Source of the DNA: PKWO01 sp036384915
GTDB lineage: Bacteria > Pseudomonadota > Gammaproteobacteria > Burkholderiales > Burkholderiaceae_D
Assembly: GCA_036384915.1 (NCBI GenBank)
Contig: DASVLJ010000056.1
Location: 1-55,032, forward strand
Reading direction: 5' to 3'
DNA: 55,032 nt
The notes under the pieces were generated by a model. It had not been told where the DNA came from, made no database searches, and was given only the letters and a program-made list of their open reading frames with translations. Positions 52,650 to 55,032 of the stretch are shown here, one piece after another. How positions within the stretch are numbered: the stretch's first letter is position 1; each line of letters starts with the position of its first letter. A program made the position numbers and the translations under genes.

Positions 52650-53588
52650 ATGGCCGGCCTGCCCGATCACCTCGACGTGCACCTGATCCGCATCCTCTAC
52701 ATGCTATTGTCGGAGAAAAACGTCTCGCGCGTGGCGCTGAAGCTCAACCAGCCGCAACCCTCGATCTCGGCCTCGCTGCGCAAGCTGCGCGAACTGACGG
52801 GCGACCCGCTGCTGGTGCGCGGCGCACGCGGCATGGTGCCGACCCAGCACGGCGAAAGCCTGCTCAAGCCGGCCAAGCGCATCCTGGACGATACCGAGCG
52901 GCTATTCGTGCGCAAAGTGCCCTTCGTCGCACAGGAGGAAAGCCGCACCTTCCACATCGCCGCGCCGGACTACCTCGACAGCCAGTTCCTCCCCAATATC
53001 GTCGCCGCGCTGCGCCGCGAATCGCCCAAGAGCCGCATCGTCATCCACGGCCTGGGGCCGGAAATCGACTACGTCAAGCTATTGTCCGACGGCGACCTCG
53101 ACCTGGTGATTGCCAACTGGGACGAACCGCCCGAACACCTGCACCTGTCCAAGCTGTTCGAAGACCCCATCCTGTGCGCCATGCGCGCCGATTGCGCCTA
53201 CGCCAAGCGCACGGCATCGGACAAGATGACCGTGGAAGACTACCTGAGCCTGCCCCACGTCGCCCCTTCGCAAATGCTGCCCGGCTATTACGGCGTGATC
53301 GAATCCTTCCTGGCAAAGCAAAACATGCAGCGCAACGTGGCGGTGGAATCGGCCTACTTCGGCCTGATCCCCTACATGCTGACGCAGACCGACCTGGTGC
53401 TGACCACGGGCAAGCAATTCCTGCGGCACTATGAAAAGATTTTGCCGCTCAAGACATACACGACGCCGATCAAGTTTCCGCCTATGCGGTTTTACCAGCT
53501 TTGGCACGAGCGCGTGCATCAGGCCAGCGAGCATAAGTGGTTGCGGGATTTGATTACGGTTACTGCTAAGTCGTTGGTGGTGAAGTAG
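52650..53588 (+). CDS. LysR-family transcriptional regulator
   Basis: A 312-aa LTTR. N-terminal winged HTH (HLIRILYMLLSEKNVSRVAL, QPQPSISASLRKLRELTGDP) and a two-lobed effector domain (FHIAAPDYLDSQFLPNIV onward). ATG 52650 follows AGGGAGA. Divergent from puuD/ammonia-lyase, which it probably activates. The inducer may be urate or a related metabolite (inferred). Confidence 0.92.
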   Translation: MAGLPDHLDVHLIRILYMLLSEKNVSRVALKLNQPQPSISASLRKLRELTGDPLLVRGARGMVPTQHGESLLKPAKRILDDTERLFVRKVPFVAQEESRTFHIAAPDYLDSQFLPNIVAALRRESPKSRIVIHGLGPEIDYVKLLSDGDLDLVIANWDEPPEHLHLSKLFEDPILCAMRADCAYAKRTASDKMTVEDYLSLPHVAPSQMLPGYYGVIESFLAKQNMQRNVAVESAYFGLIPYMLTQTDLVLTTGKQFLRHYEKILPLKTYTTPIKFPPMRFYQLWHERVHQASEHKWLRDLITVTAKSLVVK

Positions 53589-53632
53589 GCGAGTGAGGAG
53601 TCAAGGCAAGGGTAAAGGTACATCTTACTTGT

Positions 53633-53652
53633 CGCTCCGGCGAAAGCGGGAG
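53633..53652. repeat. REP-like hairpin with GAAA loop
   Basis: GCTCCGGC-GAAA-GCGGGAGC, 8-bp arms with one mismatch, similar to small palindromes dispersed in proteobacterial intergenic DNA. It lies 45 bp after the LysR stop in a 267-bp gap with no gene. No T tract follows. Confidence 0.45.
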
Positions 53653-53855
53653 CCCCGAGGAGCAATCCGCATTCTGGCCACTTTTGAAGGAATGTTCACC
53701 GATAGCCGTCCACGCATTCCTGGACTGACTGGGCCTATCATCCGGCCCAGATCTCAAAACCTCTATCTGTACTAACTCAGACTTGACCTGACAATACGTG
53801 TCAGGCAACCGGCAGCTTCCGCCCCAAAGCGGACTGTGTACGTGCATCGCCGCCA

Positions 53856-54353
53856 CTACAAATTTCCTTCCCTCACTTGTTCAATAATTACTGGCCACCA
53901 ATACTCGACAGTAGAAAAAGCTCCCTCATCAATAGCGCGCATCTCTGCTTCAATGGCGTCAATTAACGACATTGCGCTGTCATCATCCAAACCTTGGACC
54001 AGCCGTCTGTATTTTTTGTAGAGCGTAAGGAAATCAGAAAATTTCACGACGTTGGAATTTATTGGCCGGACCTTGCCGCCATTTTCAACGGCAACTACGC
54101 TACCGTTATCCCGTTCATCGATGCAGATTTCTGAGCCATTATCATATCCAATTATGCGAAGGCCATCCAGAGAGGCGCGCTCCAACGGGATTGAGCCTAC
54201 AGGTGAGAATTCTAGACTCCAATCTACGTCAATCGGACACCCTGTATGAATTAGAAAGTCTTTGTCAGGCAAGGAAATGTCGACATCCGATAGATTACTC
54301 GTGACCCATCGATGATATTCGCAACCTTCGGTTTCCTTGAAATCGCTCTTCAT
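53856..54353 (-). CDS. SUKH-superfamily (SMI1/KNR4-like) immunity protein
   Basis: A 165-aa acidic cytosolic protein. LRIIGYDNGSEICIDERDNG, then VRPINSNVVKFSDFLTLYKK follows the SUKH-type pattern (Gly-Asp/Asn-ICID-strand, Asn, Phe-xx-Phe-Leu). SUKH proteins neutralise contact-dependent or Rhs-type nuclease toxins. The cognate toxin is not visible: 370 bp upstream the DNA is cut by an IS5-family element. Codon use is more AT-rich than neighbouring core genes. Confidence 0.65.
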   Translation of the reverse strand: MKSDFKETEGCEYHRWVTSNLSDVDISLPDKDFLIHTGCPIDVDWSLEFSPVGSIPLERASLDGLRIIGYDNGSEICIDERDNGSVVAVENGGKVRPINSNVVKFSDFLTLYKKYRRLVQGLDDDSAMSLIDAIEAEMRAIDEGAFSTVEYWWPVIIEQVREGNL

Positions 54354-54717
54354 TGCTTGTCATTACCTTGCTACGCTAATCTCAGTTTATTGTTCATAGA
54401 CAGGTGTGCCCCCCAACTCAAGTGCCTTTACAACGGGCTGCTTCTGGCCGCGAACCGTCTTTTACTTATCCTTTATACGGCATACAGCACTGAGCTATCG
54501 AAATCATGCCCGCCTCTCTGAGGGCGATAGATGTTGAGAGGCAGAAATTGTCGGGGATTGTCTCGACACCTGCGTGAAACCGCTAGAACGGAAAGAAATG
54601 AAGCTCTTCCCAGGCCAGTTCATTTCAATTTTCCAATTGAACGTGGTGAAGCCGTTAGGGTACGAAAATACCTCTCGGTAGACTTCTTGAATCGTCATTG
54701 GTTGAATAGACGCCGTG
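54354..54717. other. AT-rich stretch between immunity gene and IS element, no firm gene
   Basis: About 364 bp of lower-GC sequence. A 64-codon minus frame (54504-54698, starting MTIQEVYREVFSYPNGF) could be a fragment of a toxin or second immunity gene but matches nothing I know. It lies next to the IS left end, so it may be decayed cassette DNA. Confidence 0.3.
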
Positions 54718-54721
54718 CTAG

Positions 54722-55032
54722 GGAAACGCTGATTTATTCACCGGCCCCTCGATTGGGCGCAGCATAGCTGGCACAATAGCACGTCCCCTTTGCCGATACC
54801 GATAAAAATGAAGCAATCAAGTTTTTCCGAAGCAGAGTTCGCTGGCAAGAAGAAGCAGACACGGCGCGAACGTTTCCTCGCTGAAATCGAAGCCATCACG
54901 CCGTGGGCGGCACTGGTGGCTGCACTGTTACCTTACTATCCCAAGGGTGACGGCAGAGGGCGTCCGCCGATCGGACTGGAGCGCATGCTGCGCATGTATA
55001 TCGTCCAACAATGCCTTGGTCTGTCGGATGAA
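54722..55032 (+). mobile_element. IS5-family insertion sequence, left part
   Basis: The transposase reading frame begins at 54808. Upstream, GGAAACGCTGATTTATTC from 54722 looks like a left terminal inverted repeat, preceded by CTAG (54718-54721), a common IS5 target duplication. The right end lies outside the window, so the boundary is tentative. Confidence 0.7.
54808..55032 (+). CDS. IS5-family transposase, N-terminal part
   Basis: The first 75 codons from ATG 54808: MKQSSFSEAEFAGKKKQTRR, FLAEIEAITPWAALVAALLP, RGRPPIGLERMLRMYIVQQC. This is the N-terminal domain of IS5-group DDE transposases. The catalytic DDE region is beyond the window edge. No frameshift in the visible part. Confidence 0.9.
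   Translation, partial: MKQSSFSEAEFAGKKKQTRRERFLAEIEAITPWAALVAALLPYYPKGDGRGRPPIGLERMLRMYIVQQCLGLSDE

Noticed and set aside
1..55032. CRISPR array
   Set aside because: No regularly spaced identical repeats with unique spacers were seen; the 15-bp block at 21134-21205 is directly tandem and has no spacers.

Overview
The window reads as chromosomal DNA of a beta-proteobacterium, most likely Burkholderiales and perhaps Oxalobacteraceae. This is an inference from the GC-rich, Cys-poor coding style and the mix of housekeeping genes: hrpA, argA of the kinase-GNAT type, yggX, rpiA, arfB, tcdA, and a membrane-anchored urate hydroxylase puuD with a cytochrome c tail. No marker gene fixes the genus.

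Region 1 (1-13.7 kb) is a genomic island beside tRNA-Lys. A truncated tcdA and tRNA-Lys are followed by a terminator and a tyrosine integrase that has lost its middle, so the island looks immobilised. Its cargo is a defence-type cluster. Four overlapping forward genes encode an HTH protein, a UvrD-type helicase with a C-terminal iron-sulfur PD-(D/E)XK nuclease, a SAP-domain DNA methyltransferase of Type III Mod type, and a Type III Res helicase-nuclease. A 1086-aa GHKL (sacsin/Hsp90-like) ATPase with a glycine-rich linker and a C-terminal DUF3883/NOV domain is divergently transcribed. This five-gene set is the best candidate for an undescribed multi-component restriction or anti-phage system. 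A lower-GC secreted protein follows it.

Region 2 (13.7-21 kb) holds small accessory units. The first is an HxlR-regulated operon (remnant azoR, NAD(P)-binding protein, DsbA-like protein), followed by an Lrp regulator divergent from a zinc alcohol dehydrogenase. IS21-like end repeats then flank a truncated JAB-type toxin with a putative immunity gene. A DUF3014 protein, a Tgl-like transglutaminase and a very small transcription unit with AT-rich 15-bp repeats in its promoter complete the region.

Region 3 (21.3-28.7 kb) is metal resistance. A MerR-type promoter with a 19-bp spacer precedes a DUF2946-like gene and a cusCBA-type Cu(I)/Ag(I) RND exporter, with terC downstream.

Region 4 (28.7-34.2 kb) contains a YkgJ-type protein, a Tle1-like lipase effector with its putative periplasmic immunity protein between two copies of a 53-bp repeat, a YoaK-type membrane protein, a spermidine-synthase-like protein and a uracil-DNA glycosylase family protein.

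Region 5 (34.3-46 kb) is core: arfB, hrpA, argA, yggX, a lipoprotein hydrolase, a DUF2975/XRE pair with a palindromic operator, rpiA, and a translationally coupled CheY-like receiver, CheC phosphatase and diguanylate cyclase operon.

Region 6 (46-55 kb) has a large DUF4214/BACON/beta-propeller lipoprotein, a puuD-aromatic ammonia-lyase operon divergent from a LysR regulator, an orphan SUKH-type immunity gene and the left end of an IS5-family element cut by the window edge.
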